Shown here: piece by piece, positions 22,601 to 35,690 of the stretch
Layout of the letters: every line of letters begins with the position of its first letter
Position numbering within the stretch: position 1 is the stretch's first letter
NCBI GenBank assembly: GCA_916700875.1
Contig: CAKAKS010000062.1
Coordinates: 10,118,373 to 10,182,372 of the forward strand
Length of the DNA stretch: 64,000 nucleotides
Reading direction: 5' to 3'
Source of the DNA: Sebastes aleutianus
Taxonomy: Eukaryota; Chordata; Actinopteri; Perciformes; Sebastidae
Made by a program: the position numbers and the translations under genes
Notes under the pieces: generated by a model
The model's input: only the letters and a program-made list of their open reading frames with translations
Databases searched by the model: none
What the model was told of the DNA's origin: nothing

Positions 22601-25600
22601 TGTGCAAGCTTAACTTCCCTTTGATTTTAATTTTTTCCGGAAATTCCCCAATCTTTTGCAACCCTAGACAGAAGAAAAAGATTTGTCTTTTGATACTTTT
22701 TCCACCTACTGAGATGCATGTTTTTGTGCCTTCCTGCTGTGCTACCGGCCTCCATTCTGCCCTGCGTTTTCAGTGTAATCTGGTCAGACAGAGAATCTGG
22801 ACAAATGGACTTGGTCTGGCATGTTTATTACCACAAAACAAATAATAAAAGGAAGCGATAGTTACTCTGGTTTGAAAATGTTTTAATAATGAATCATTAA
22901 AACACCATGTAATGCTGATTTCAGGTTAAGGCGACGAGTGCTGGTTCAGGTTTATACAGCCAGTCACATACACACACACGTACACACACTTGATACCAAC
23001 AGCAGCAGACATCAACATTAAGCTTGTGCACTTGCAAAGTGTGTATCCGATACCAGCCTCATGAGATCCCATTAATGTGTTTGCAGGACGCAGTTATAGA
23101 GAGACTCAGCAGCTTTATAAGTTTCTCCTCTGGCTTTTGGCTCAGGTTGTCAATTGAGCCAGTTTTTGTCAGTTAACAGAATGAGTGAACAAGAGCCAAT
23201 TTCTATTTTGGGTAGTGTTTATACAGTGCAAATGACATTTTGAGATAACTTTTCATTATATTGCAGTATATTTTGAGCTGACAGTATCGTATATTGTCTT
23301 GAACTAACTTGAAATTAGATTTTTTTCTCAGTAGAAAGTCAAATTCAGTCAAGTGTAACATTTGTTGAGCAGGATTTGATTCTCCGCTGGCAGGGATTCG
23401 AGGCAGCAGCGTTAAACAGTTTTCTGTGGGCACAGTAGACACCATGTGTTGGTTCAAATTCTGACGGTTTGATCAAATTGTCTGTTGGATTACAGGATTC
23501 AAGATTAAGTGCTGCAGCCAAGTTTATTATGTTATGGTTACATCAAGGACACTCATGTATCATATATGAAAATAAACATTTCCCCAATCACCCTCAACAC
23601 AGGAAGTAAACGAGGAAGTGTACAACTTCCTTGCCACTGCTGGTGCCAAATATGGAGTTGGCTTCTGGAAACCTGGATCAGGGATCATCCATCAGGTACA
23701 GTACACCGATTTATAATGATGCCATAAATGGATTTTTCTAATACTCCAAAAGTGGGTTTTGTATATTGTTATTTCTCTTCGATGTTTGAACTTCACTTTG
23801 CAGAATGATGTATGTGTCCTTCCAGAAAAGGATGAAAAATGTGCGACTGACTTTGAATGTCCCTTCCTTTGGACAGATAATCCTGGAGAATTATGCCTAT
23901 CCCGGAGTGATGCTGATTGGTACAGACTCCCACACTCCCAATGGCGGTGGCCTGGGGTCCATCTGTATCGGAGTGGGGGGAGCTGACGCCGTGGATGTCA
24001 TGGCCGGAATCCCTTGGGAGCTCAAGTGTCCTAATGTGAGTTCTTCACACCTGAAATCTTGTAAATGAATTTCAATTTCATTAGCAGTTTTAAACCATTA
24101 AATGTCTTCATGAATGTTTGTCTTAGTTTTTTGTTTCCCATTAGTTTAAGACTGTGTGTGTGTGTGTTTTATTTCCCTCAGGTGATTGGAGTGAAGCTGA
24201 CAGGATCCTTGTCTGGCTGGACCTCGCCGAAGGACGTCATCCTGAAGGTGGCTGGCATCCTGACTGTGAAGGGCGGCACCGGAGCCATTGTGGAGTATCA
24301 TGGGCCTGGAGTTGACTCCATCTCCTGCACTGGTAAGGATGAGATACAATATGAATTATTTGAAGACATTCTCTGTGTTTACATGTGAAAATCAAAGAAA
24401 GGAAGAACAGTGACAACTTCAACTACCATCCATATTTTGGTTGAATAGATAATACATTTCTTCAACTTTAGTGCAGTATATGTTACTCAAAGGGTAAAGT
24501 GACACTCTAATTTTTTTCAGGAATGGCCACTATCTGTAACATGGGTGCTGAGATTGGAGCTACCACGTCCGTCTTCCCCTACAACCACCGCATGAAGACA
24601 TACATGGAGAAAACTGGCCGTGGAGGTCAGTCTCTTCCTGTTTAGTTTTTCGGTCTGTTTAGTCTTGATTCACTGTGTCTCACCTCCAGCTGTGTCCCCC
24701 CCCTCTCAGAGATTGCCTCTGTGGCTGATCAGTTCAAAGATGACTTGGTCCCAGATAAAGGCTGTGAATACGACCAGGTCATAGAGATCAACCTGAGCGA
24801 GGTGAGTCAAAACATTTTCACGAGTCATGTAATGTAAGGTATTATTATCAGCTCTAACTGCTTTATGAGAGCAGTGCAGAGCAGCGGCCGTGAGCTAGCC
24901 AGTGAGGCACGCTCTTATGCACTAAAAGCATGTGCGGCTGGCTATGTCAACAAAGCACAGAGAAACTCAGATTACAACACACACAGAGGGAGAAAGACTT
25001 CATTCTCTGCTCAGGTAGACATTACTCCTCTATATCTATACATAGCTAATAGTTGTTTGCTGCTACATTAATGCTCTGGATATCATATTGATAACCTCTA
25101 AGAATCATTGACCTACCAGATTTTGCTTATGTTGGTATGTTTAAGCTTTCCTAAGGAGATTTCAAGTGCTATCCACTAAAAGGAACTACAGCACTTCTCA
25201 TTCACTCACATACTGTTTGCTTCGTCTTGTTTACCGTATCATGTGTTTACGATGCTGCATGAGGTGGCTCAATTGTGCTTTTAAAAGTGTCCAAATTTAG
25301 AAAACAATATTTATAGCATACATGTCCCACATTACTCCCTTTTATGACTGTCCTGTTTTCCCTCCTCCTCCTCTACCAGTTGAAGCCCCACATCAACGGG
25401 CCGTTCACCCCCGACCTGGCCCACCCCGTGTCTGAGATCGGGGCTACAGCCAAGAAGAACGGCTGGCCACTGGAGGTTAAAGTCGGTCAGTATTTGTGAC
25501 ACAGCTGTATTATGTTACAATTGAAAAATGCTTTTTTTCTAGTGAAATTTGATATTTCTTTCTTTTTTCCTACGAGCTGTGTTATATTTTCCAGATATGA

Positions 25601-28018
25601 TCAGATCACATTACAGCCCTGTCATGTGGTCTTCCAAAGTAGCTCACTAGAATGAGTAATAATACCAATCATTGACAGAATGAGTAGAATATGATTATGA
25701 CGATAAAGATGTATTATTACAGACTTGTTTTGTCTTTTGTGTCTTCTAATTTTCCTCTCATTTCATATGCAAAAATAGATGAATACTTCCAATCTGCCAC
25801 TGTAACTGTATACTCTCTCATTTTCCTCCTTCTCAGTTCTCCTCTTACAAACATTGAACTTGTCTCTTGCAGGTCTGATCGGCAGCTGCACCAACTCAAG
25901 CTACGAGGACATGGGCAGGGCGGCCTCTCTGGCCAAGCAGGCTTTGGATAAAGGTCTGAAGTGCAAAGCCCAGTTCACAGTCACCCCTGGTTCTGAGCAG
26001 ATCCGCGCCACTATCGAGAGAGATGGATATGTGAGTCAGAATCTCAACAACATTTAGCAAGTGACCAGTAACATTTGGGCAGTTTCTTTTTTTCAGCAGG
26101 TTTTTAAGATAAATACAATTGTGTGTGTTTTAAAAGATGCAGGAAAGGATCTTTTCAAATTCATCTTGTCCCTCTTTTAGTCCAAGATCCTGAGTGATGT
26201 TGGTGGAATCGTCCTGGCCAACGCTTGTGGACCCTGCATCGGACAGTGGGACAGGTATGCACCCCATTTGTAAAGGTTACTTGTGCCCAGCTGGCAGCAG
26301 GATCATGGCAGGTGATTATTCTGTTCTAGTCCAGAGCAAAATATCTCGACAACCACAGGCCAGATTGCCATGACATTTTGTAGAAGTATCCCACAGATGA
26401 TGATTTCTTGATTTCCGCTTTACCAACATTGGTTCATGACTAGATTTTCATCAAATGCACTGTGAATATTTATGGTCCCTGTAGGGTGAATACTACTGTT
26501 TCTGGCGACCTTTCCTCTCACACTACCACTGCACCAATGTTTTCCAACTTTACACAATAAATCTAAATCTAAAGAGATCATGATCACCAGAACTCTTCCC
26601 CTTTTGGATGTTTGATAAACTTTATTCTAGCATTAATCAGAGGCCAAATTTACATACATTGCCATGAAATTTGCACATTTATGCTTCCAAGAGAATGAAC
26701 CCTTTTAATGGTTCTTCCTTTAGAAAGGCTGTAAGAATAGGGAAATCATCAATACATTGTTCATTCTAACACTTTCATATGCAGTAACTACGGGCCACTA
26801 GCAGGGCTTTAGACTGTTAGTATTGTAAACTGATTTGAAACAGGTTGCTCACCGCACAAAAGTACAAAGTAAAGTCTGAAGATCAAATAGAAAATTCCTC
26901 TGTGTGGCGTAGGTTAAACACACAATGCATCAGACTAACATGTTCGGTGTTTTGACTTTCTTCAGGAAGGATGTGAAAAAAGGAGAGAAGAATACTATCG
27001 TCACGTCCTACAACAGGAACTTCACTGCCAGGAATGATGCTAACCCAGCTACTCACGCTTTTGTCACCTCTCCTGAGGTAAGAAGCACTGCAGGTTGAAC
27101 ATCAAGCAAAACACAATTTCAGTGATTCATAATAACATGGTCATCAATAGACAGACTTACAGTAGCTCATGTATACAGCACAGTGGAGGACTTAAAGGTT
27201 AACGTTGGCATTTTTTCAACCTGGACCCTATTCTCCCACGTTTTTGTGTCTAATTGATTAATGGGGACAGCAATTCTGAAACTGGTCCAGTATTGAGGGA
27301 GAACTCTGTAACTGGCAGCCGCAAAATCATCTTAATATTCAGCCATGACATTGAACACTAAGCTACACTTTCTGTACTCACAACACAACAAACCCTGCCC
27401 GGCTGACGCTCATGTTTCCACCATGGATGTATTCCAATATTCCACCGTTGTCTTCCGGCAACACGTCACCTCGCCAGATTTCAAAACGAGACTTCCCCTT
27501 GAGAGAGACTCTTTCCATAATGTCAGACACTTAGAATGATAATCAGAGCCTGTCATGGCTAAGACAAGCACTTATAGTGGACATAAATGACGGTGCCATC
27601 TTGCCCCAATAGCACCATATTGCAGCCTGTGAGTGGCCGCCGTCTACAGCGCTCTCCCTCAATACTTGACCAGTTTCAGAAATTGTTGTCGCTATTAGTC
27701 AGTTAGACACAAAAATGTGTGAAAATAGTGTCCAGGTTGAAAAATACCAAAGTTACCCATTATAAATAAAATTGTTAATTCTGTATTCCTTGGTGGCTTA
27801 ATACTAAATGCCTGTTATGTAATTCATTGTAGATTGTCACTGCCATGGCCATTGCCGGGACACTCGACTTCAACCCAGAGACTGACTATCTGACCGCTGC
27901 TAACGGAGAGAAGTTCAAGCTGGAAGCTCCCACCGGTGACGAGCTCCCCTCCAAAGACTTCGACCCGGGCCAGGACACCTACCAGTACCCCCCTGCCGAG
28001 GGCAGCTCAGTAAAGGTA

Positions 28019-28096
<78 letters not shown>

Positions 28097-31055
28097 AAAG
28101 ATACAGTATCTAATCTCAACAATCCAGAAAGCAGTACATCTGTAATAACCCAGTAGGAGTTTGAACCAATACATGATAGAGTAAACAAGTGTAAACCAAC
28201 AGCACGATGCAAGGCTTGTTTAGACAGAAATGTCTAATGTGATAGTTGTCAAGACAGAAAAGGAAATTTTTTTGGAGTTCAAATAAAATGTGGTTATTAT
28301 CTTTGAAAATATTCTTGTTAGAAGCTTTACGTCTTGATTTGACGTTGTTCAGGTGGATGTGAGCCCCACCAGTAACCGTCTGCAGCTGCTGGAGCCCTTC
28401 GACAAGTGGCATGGAAAAGACATGGAGGAGATGAAGGTCCTCATCAAGGTGAGAAGGAGATGGAAGGAAAGATGTGGTGGACTAGCGCAAATTACAAGAC
28501 TGTCTCAGACTAATTTCTCTTGATCTGAGACTAAAACCCTCAAGTCGGCACAGAATCCATGTTCATGCCCTTCAGGACAGGTCCTGTAGTCAAAGCAGTT
28601 TAGAGACTTCACCTCATCGTGAGACGCTACCACAGTTTTCAAACATGCTTGAGGCAGCATACACAGAATGATATTATGAATGTAATCGGAGCTTTATGGG
28701 GAATGAAAAGGAGATGGAGTGACATAATGAGACGCATCAAAGACACAAAATATACACAAACCATCCCAACAATTATCTGAATGCCAAATTTTAATTCAAG
28801 TTTATCACAACACTGCCACTTGCTTTTACAATCAGACTGAGGACCTTTAAGATGTGCTTTTCTCTAAGTCGTTCTAAGTATAGTTTATTAGTTTATTTCT
28901 GATCAGTTTAGTTATTTCAGTGAACTATGTTTCTCTCTAGAAAAATTGTATGTGTGCTCACTTTATGTCGGATGTTATCGATATTCCTCTAGATTCACGT
29001 TTCTTTTATCAATTACAACCTTCAATTTATGTTGTGGTGTGAGCTTGTAGAGCTAAATAGCATCTGAAATGTATTGTCAGGTCACGGGGCTAGCCAAAAA
29101 AGAAAGGGATTGGGACTGAGACGCACAGACAGGGTAGAGAAGTTGAAAAGTATTGCGACGGAGTAATGCATTGTTGGTTTTGGTCTTTTAATGGGATTTG
29201 CTGACGATAAGAAAAAGCCTTATCCTTTAAAATAATTCGTTGACAAGGGGAAGGACAGCTTTACTAATAGTGAAGGGCCTTCTGGTTATTGGATGATTGT
29301 ATTGTTTTAGCTGATTTGTCAAGTGTTTGCACAAAGGTGACTGAAGCTCCACAGAATGATATAAATGTTGTAGTGTTAAATAGCCGTTGTTAAATAGCTC
29401 CTTGTCCTCTGTATCTTCCTCTCGTCTCCTCTGCTGCTGTAGGTGAAGGGAAAGTGCACCACTGACCACATCAGTGCTGCCGGGCCCTGGCTGAAATTCC
29501 GCGGCCACCTGGACAACATCTCCAACAACATGCTGATCGGTGCAGTCAACATCGACAACGATGCCGTCAACAAGGTCAAGAACCTGCTGACAGGAGAGTT
29601 CGGAGGCGTTCCTGATGTGGCCCGCCACTACAAGGTGAGTTTGGCGGTGAGTTTAGTCTTCTCGGTCCTCGTCCTGACAGCAGTTTAAATGTCTCCTTTG
29701 TCTTTGTTTAACTCTATAATCCAGGCCAACGGAGTGAACTGGGTGGTGGTTGGAGACGAGAACTATGGAGAGGGCTCCAGTAGAGAGCACGCTGCCCTGG
29801 AGCCACGACACCTTGGAGGACGCGCCATCATCGTCAAGAGCTTTGCCAGAATCCACGGTAGGTTTCAGGGCACAGAGAGAAAAAAAACATGCAAACATCA
29901 ATCTCTTTAGATATATTCTGCAGCCGTGTGCAATTTTGTTATGCCTCCACGCCGGCGACAGCTGTAGCTGAAAATAATCTACATAATAATCAACAATGAA
30001 AATAATTTCTAGTTGCATCCCTAGACATTTTGGGCAGACAGGGATGTAAACTGCAGCTTGACTGGTTTGTGGAGGCATACAACTAAATATATTAATCCTT
30101 ACACTCAAACTGTTAATTTATTTTCTTTGTGAAAGGTAGAGGCAACAGGGAAGCATCATCTTAACATGTGTGGTCGGCTTCCAGACCAAGCTGATGATTA
30201 TTTAGCCTGGCATGTTTACAGTCTGCCAGAATAAAGAGCGTCTAAAAGAGTCTCCAAGTTATAATTACAGTCCATTAGTGTTAGTTTGTTATATAGAAGT
30301 CTGGGTGTAGGTAAGTGGAGGGATGAAAACCTGTCAGATCTCAGGAATGTTGCATTCATTTGTGTGAAAATATTTCCTCAGAACCAGAAACACACTAAAT
30401 AAATGCTGTTGCGAGTGGTTGATAGTTTACAAATCTGTACAAAGCTTTCAACATCAAAAGGATTTCCAACAGCATGAATTCTGTGTAAATGGAGCAACTA
30501 ATTCATCATGAGAACTAATCAATAACAACCAGACAGACATGCTCACATGCATTATTCTCCTTGACCTTCTATCTCTGTGTAACCGATACATTGACAGACA
30601 AAGAGCCCTTCTCTGGTTACCTGATGGAAGTACAGTATGGGTGTCAGCGTCTTGCCGCTATGTCTCATATTTCCATCTCCTCACAGAGACGAACCTGAAG
30701 AAGCAGGGCCTGCTGCCTCTGACCTTTGACGACCCCCACGACTACGACAAAATTCGCCCTGATGACAAGATCTCAATCACTGGGCTGAAATCCTTTGTTC
30801 CCGGCAAGGTGAGCAATATCCTGCGCTAATGAAACATTGATCCAAAGGGCCGCATTAACATTATGTTGGAAGACTAAAAACTGGATAAATGATTTGACAC
30901 ATGATCTTGTGTCCTCCCTCCAGGCCCTGGCAGCAGTGATCAAGCACAGCGACGGCAGCCAGGAGTCCATTACTCTAAACCACACCTTCAACGAGACGCA
31001 GATCGAGTGGTTCAAGGCCGGCTCCGCTCTCAACAGGATGAAGGAGATCCAGTAA
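16666..31055 (+). CDS. aco2: Mitochondrial aconitate hydratase (aconitase 2), 18 coding exons
   Basis: Coding exons: 16666-16701, 20864-21006, 21532-21790, 23603-23695, 23877-24035, 24182-24332, 24521-24625, 24710-24801, 25380-25485, 25873-26030, 26181-26254, 26966-27077, 27833-28015, 28353-28448, 29443-29634, 29725-29857, 30687-30808, 30924-31055. All borders are GT-AG and phases are continuous. The sum is 2346 nt, giving 781 residues (human 780). The N-terminus MASYCLTVTRLRLALG is Arg-rich and acid-free, as in a mitochondrial presequence. The 4Fe-4S ligands are Cys387 (GSCTNSS), Cys450 and Cys453 (ANACGPC). Conserved blocks include GTDSHTPNGGGLG, GDENYGEGSSREHAA and TFNETQIEWF. The enzyme isomerises citrate to isocitrate in the matrix TCA cycle. 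The IRE across the start codon suggests iron-dependent translation. No frameshift or stop was found, so the gene looks functional. Confidence 0.97.
17108..17330 (-). mobile_element. Retroelement fragment with tandem CAAGATG/CAAGATT terminus
   Basis: Begins with tandem heptamer-like units (GATGCAA and GATTCAA, 17108-17147) followed by GAGTTTTATTTGCCATTTGCAC, then AT-rich DNA. The short terminal repeat next to a TTTTATT motif looks like the reversed 3' tail of a teleost non-LTR retroelement. Family not assigned. In aco2 intron 1. Confidence 0.4.
17383..18655 (+). repeat. Duplicated about 410-bp block in aco2 intron 1, split by an insertion
   Basis: 17412-17820 and 18235-18655 are direct copies with few differences, starting ATGTTGGCTAGTGGGTCAAA and ending ACTGATGCACA(G/T)CAGTGTGTTAAGATAAGAT. 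The boundary motif GATGCACAGCAGTGTGT also occurs at 17383, just before the first copy, implying a tandem unit of about 400 bp. Sequence unlike the unit (about 17806-18230) separates the copies. Confidence 0.85.
17806..18230 (-). mobile_element. Retroelement fragment between the duplicated blocks ((AAGAT)n terminus)
   Basis: Starts with AAGATAAGATA pentamers then TACTTTTATTGTCCCCGTGGGGACA, the pattern of a reversed non-LTR 3' tail common in teleosts. It contains ATATTGCACTGTCCC repeated near 18108-18165. A perfect 16-bp stem-loop (18212-18227 with 18235-18250) marks its junction with the second copy. Confidence 0.45.
19847..20204. mobile_element. GAGCTGCAACGATTA-family MITE, copy C
   Basis: Starts AGAGCTGTAACAATTGATTG and ends ATCGTTAGTTGCAGCCCTAC, with the same interior blocks as the 9624 copy. 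In aco2 intron 1. Confidence 0.8.
20252..20329. mobile_element. Truncated right end of the same MITE family
   Basis: GTAGACCAAACAACTAGTTG through AATCGTTAGTTG matches the right third of copy C and sits about 50 bases after it. It is probably a partial duplication of copy C. The spacer is a TA-rich palindrome (about 20215-20250). Confidence 0.7.
21885..22666. mobile_element. Non-autonomous TIR element in aco2 intron 3
   Basis: Left end GAGTTGCAAAATTCTGGGAA; the right end, reverse complemented, reads AGGGTTGCAAAAGATTGGGG followed by a TTTCCGGAAA palindrome. The interior has TTCCATGGGAATTAACAGG repeats of the type abundant in teleosts. No transposase. Confidence 0.65.
26310..26660. repeat. Interspersed repeat fragment in aco2 intron 11
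   Basis: The segment AATATCTCGACAACCACAGG...GATTGCCATGACATTTTGTA resembles a very common teleost dispersed repeat containing GCCATGAAATTTTGTAC. Ends not defined; family not assigned. Confidence 0.35.
27199..27755. mobile_element. Long-TIR foldback element in aco2 intron 12
   Basis: The first about 105 bases (27199-27303) and the last about 106 (27650-27755) are inverted copies. Both read TTTTTCAACCTGGAC, GTTTTTGTGTCTAA or a close match, CTGAAACTGGTC and AGTATTGAGGGAGA in the same order. Total about 557 bp, non-coding, in the intron between exons 12 and 13. Confidence 0.8.
28022..28092 (+). repeat. (TA)n microsatellite six bases after an aco2 splice donor
   Basis: About 35 perfect TA units beginning just after the donor GTATGCA of coding exon 13 (exon end 28015). 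Length in the individual may vary and assembly through it may be uncertain. Confidence 0.95.
29970..30023. mobile_element. Short fragment of the GAGCTGCAACGATTA MITE family
   Basis: AAAATAATCTACATAATAATC...AATAATTTCTAGTTGCATCCCTAG corresponds to the right terminus of the family. In aco2 intron 16. Confidence 0.6.
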
Positions 31056-34000
31056 TTGGTGGAGAGGAGGGAGGCGGGGCCTGTAGGGGCTGCAGAGGGG
31101 CCTTGGCGTGGGTTGAGAAGGGAGAAACATGGGCCTAGAGAGGGGCTTCGCAAAGAGGAAGAGACGATGTGAACGGTAGATGGTAACCAGACTTGTTGGT
31201 GTTAATGTTGGTTCAGGGACAGCTGTAGTCATGCTCAGTTAACGAAAACACACACACACACACACACACAAGGTCGCTGTAAAGATGAAAAGCGCACACA
31301 CACGTACACTCGAGCACGCACACGCACAGACAGGATTACTGTGAAAGCTCTCACGAACGACAGGCAGAATTACACAAATGCACTCAAACAAGCGCACATA
31401 ACCCGAAGCTTAGCAGTGTGTGTGTGTGTCTCTGTAATAGGCGGCATCGTTGCTACTGGCAGCACTCCTCAGTTTAAAATCAGATTTGTCAAGCTTAGTT
31501 GTTCATTGAGTGTCGCCCTGCAGCGTTCAGCTGACTGCTTCATACACAGACGCTCATCTTTCTCCATTGACGGTGACGTTTATTTTGCTAATTTTGTGGA
31601 AATACAGCCTGGTGGAAGCATTATACCATCTTCAATGACCGTATCTAGCGGTATACAAACCTGATTTGGACTCTGAATCAATAAAGTTACTGTAGATGCA
31701 GAATATCAATAAAATAGTAAAGCAGAGACGAGTTAACGGCTTCCTGCTTTAATATCTTAAACTGCAAAATCCACCCCACAACCAGACAGTTCATTAAACC
31801 TCCTCTTTAATGTTTGTCTCAATAGTTTCCATCCAAACGGCTCAATAAGCTCACTGAGTTCTTCAACTCGCATGAATGTACTTTTCCTTCATTATCTCCA
31901 GACATCTTTCCCACATGTCTCTCTATGATTATAATGCATCAAATGGCGATGAACTCCACTAGTTCCTCTTGTATCGGGCTGCTAGATTTGCCATTATTGA
32001 CTTGAACAAGCGTTTCCTCACTCATTGTCGTTTGGATCCACACTGTAAACAAACCACCAGACACACTCCCATCAGCCCCCCCTGCACTGTCATGGTACAA
32101 TTGTAGCCCAATTCATTTCCACTCACTCTTGAGATTTTGTGTGTTTTCATGCTGTTGCTGTTGTTGCACTTTTCATTTTGAGCTAAACCTACATGTCGGC
32201 CAACACGTGAATCTGTGCTGCTCTTCCATCTCTTGCTTGCTGTCTTTTTTTGCGTGATATAACACCCCATTGTGTGAAAACTTGGGACTGGGTCAACAAA
32301 CCACAACACACACTGCCATAGTGTTAGCGCTAGCCTTGACATTTTGTTCTTTCCATCTGTGTTTTGTCCTGTGTGTGTGTGTGTGTGTGTGTTATGCATG
32401 ATTGTTTTTATTGGGTTAACATCGGTCTGTGTGTCCCTCTTTGCTCATCCTGCTCTCACCAGGCTGGTTCATGCAGTCCAAACCACAACCTGATATGTTT
32501 GGGGGAAATAGGCTGTAATCAGATTTCTGTTGCTAGACATCGAAGCTGCTCTGGGCGAGATTATTAATGCAAATTCTGAAATCTTCTGTGCTCATAGGAA
32601 ATTGCAGTGTCACAAAAAGTCAGCCGCGACGTCCAGAGAAAGCTCCACTCTTTGATAGTAGCTCTTTTGTCTCATCATCCCAATTAAATCCTCCTGAGCG
32701 AAGCTTCACAGACGTTTCATTATCGTGGTTTCTCTGTGTTAAAGTTTTTTGAGTTAGTCCCCACTATCATCTGGAGTCGCCAGCGTGTGAAATTGCCTCG
32801 TGTAGCTGTAACGGGAGATGACAGGCTGCGTTTGTCTTCGCATTGAATGTTGTTTTTTCAGGTTGAGGTTTGGTCCTCCATAGCATGAGAAAAAAAGGCC
32901 TGCTGCTGTCTTCTTACACTAACTAACGCACAATCTAGTGTCCAGATGCCTGTACACTAGCACTTTGTAGAGTTAGGAAAGTAGTTTTTAGGTGTGCTTC
33001 GCTTTTTTTCTGCAAACATTTAACTCTTCAGCGCACATCTCTGTTGTTCGCGACCCTATAGGACTGACATTCATTATAAATACAAAAGAGTTCAGAAGAT
33101 AGAAAATGTAGATTCAAGATCATTCTTGTGTTAAGTTTGATATAAACCAGAGTCTTGCCATGATGTATACCTAGTGTGCACCACTGTGACAGTGTGGTTA
33201 TATTGTATATTTATGTGCATTTAGGGATGTTTGAGGTCTTTGTTGCTGTGTTTAATGTGGGAGTAGTGCTGGTCCTCTGTGTTCAGCTCATCGTCCAGAA
33301 AGTCTGTAAATCCGTCACTTCTTCATTCTGCTGTCTATGAAGTAAAACTGCTTTGGATGACTCATTACAGTTCCTGAGCTAGATCCCCATGTACTAAAAT
33401 AAGTCATTGACCTGTGTGTAAATGAAGTGATATATAGCTGCACTTTGTATAGGGGTGTGTACATAAATCATATATATATAAATAAAGAGAGAAAGAGAGA
33501 GAGCAAGTAACATGCTGTATGCTGCCTGTCTAAATGAGAGCTGTTAACTCTGTGACAACTTATAACATCATGATATAGAGTCCCCTCTAATCGAATGGTT
33601 TCACAAACCAGTTTTGGATTCTGGGTCAAATGAAAGCACGTATACCGGATTGCCGGTTGCTGCTGGGTTTTGACTGAGAAAAGGGATTTGTTATTTCTAG
33701 GAAGATGGCGCTTGGTGGTTTCGTGTATTTTTCTTAAGTTATAGTTTTGTTTAAATTGTTTTCAGGGACAGAGGTGATTTGAAATAGCAGCAGCCCAACT
33801 TTAAACGACTCCATGTTGGGTTTATCTGTTCATATACTCAACACTTTGAGAAATCATCACGCTTTATGCCCTCTTTAATCACTTTGATGGTTAAACACTC
33901 CTCACCAGTGTATCAGATTTACTGCCAAAGATGCCTAATGAAAATACTGAGATGTTGAGAAGTAAATGGTTACCCCATAAATTGTGTTTGAGAAATCACC

Positions 34001-34540
34001 CATCATTATGCGATCTTTCAAATACATCACCGTGTCCATCGATTATGTACAGGGTGTCGTTTCCAACAGAATTCACCATGTTTATTCATAAAACATCTTA
34101 AAAAAAATACTGATTACTTTAACCATCCTTTGTCCTCTGCCAGCACATTTAAAACAGCCGCTGTGTGTGAAGCAGTTTGATTATACTGTGATGTAACATA
34201 ATGCTTTTGTTGTACACTGGTTCGAGCCTTTTTGAGTTTTAACAGCGCTACTGTAAAGTGACAAATCAAAAGATGTTCATGAAGGCATGCCTATTGTGTC
34301 ATTTTGTACTCAGGTGTGCTCCGTTCGGTCAGGCTTCCTCTGATGTGTTTGAAATCAGTTTTACATAACATGCTTCACCTGTTCAGAACATACGGCAAAT
34401 TAATATGGAATATGAAGAGATGTTTTATCGTAGCGATGATTCCCCTCACACTCCGGTTTCAGCAGTAAACGTGACTTCACTTGAGAGATTTAAATGATCT
34501 GCACATTTACAAAATAACTGGTAAATTAATAAAGATAAAC
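31056..34540 (+). other. aco2: aco2 3' UTR and downstream unique DNA
   Basis: The first strong poly(A) signals follow the stop by about 625 bases (31680-31685 and 31708-31713), giving a UTR like that of other vertebrate aco2 mRNAs. A (CA)n run lies at 31249-31270 and a (TG)n run at 32371-32391. Further AATAAA copies occur near 33480 and at 34528-34533, the last followed by a GT-rich stretch typical of a downstream element, so a 3.5-kb alternative UTR is possible. No exon of another gene was recognised. Confidence 0.5.
31680..31685 (+). terminator. aco2: Likely main aco2 polyadenylation signal
   Basis: AATAAA, with a second copy at 31708-31713, about 0.6 kb after the stop codon. Chosen because it is the first canonical signal after the stop. 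Confidence 0.55.
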
Positions 34541-34658
34541 TTCCGAAGTGAATGTTTTTGTGTTTTTTCTTTGTTTAATGAAATCAATAATAAGAACATG
34601 TGATTGCATGTATTGCAGTGTTACAGCAGGTATACAGGCTACTAGCAGATGAGGAAGA

Positions 34659-35657
34659 ATTGGCTTCAGTTGTGGTTGCTGCTCCTTGTAAACTCCAACA
34701 GGCTGCAATCAAATCTGGCACACAGTTTACAGACATACATTCACTAACATTCATTATATACACCTGTTTTTCTATTTTGGTAATGTTCATTGTTCACTTG
34801 CCCTTTCAAAACAACAACCACAACTTTGAAATATCAACATACATACTCTCATACCTGTATTTACTTGTTCTGTGTTTATATATAGATTCTGTGTACTATA
34901 TAATTATTTAAACATTCCTCTATGAAATTCCAATGAAGCATGTTGCCATGCCAATACTAGACAATTTCTGCTGTGCATAGTTAACATGGAAATATGTGCA
35001 CTGTGCCTTGGAAGGATTTAGGCTAAATATTGTGGGAAAAAAAGTTTTGTTTGTTTTTTCACTTAGTTTACACAGTAGGAAATATAATGTTGATGTAATG
35101 TAATGCACATTTCATAAATAATTCAGTTGCTTATTATTCTGGTAAAGTTCACAAACATTAATCTTAGTAGAAAGTCTCAAAACCCATATTTTATGGTTTT
35201 ATTGTCGAACTCAAATAGTATGGCAGCTTAATTAAAGATGGGAATAATAAAACGGCTAAGAAGATGTATTTGTTGGAAATAAAGTTTACAAAATGTTTAA
35301 GTAACTTTATTGAATTTAAAAAAATGCATAAAAAATACAAAGAATAAGGAAAAGATAGAATAGATATAAGTAAATAGCCCATGACAATAATAACTTAAAC
35401 GGTATTAATTAATGAAATAAACTAAGCCGATGGGATTTTTGATTTCAATAAATTATAGAAACAAATTATAAGTGTTACAGACAGATACAGTTTTCAAAGG
35501 CTTTTTGTTAACTGAGGATTCAATAGTTTTAACATAAAGGTTGCATTCCTTTAAGAAAACAGAAAATAAAGGTTTGGTAGCAGAAAATTTGCATCTATGT
35601 ATAAAATATTTGGTTAATATAATAATGATTATTATAATAATAATAATAATAATAATA

Positions 35658-35690
<33 letters not shown>

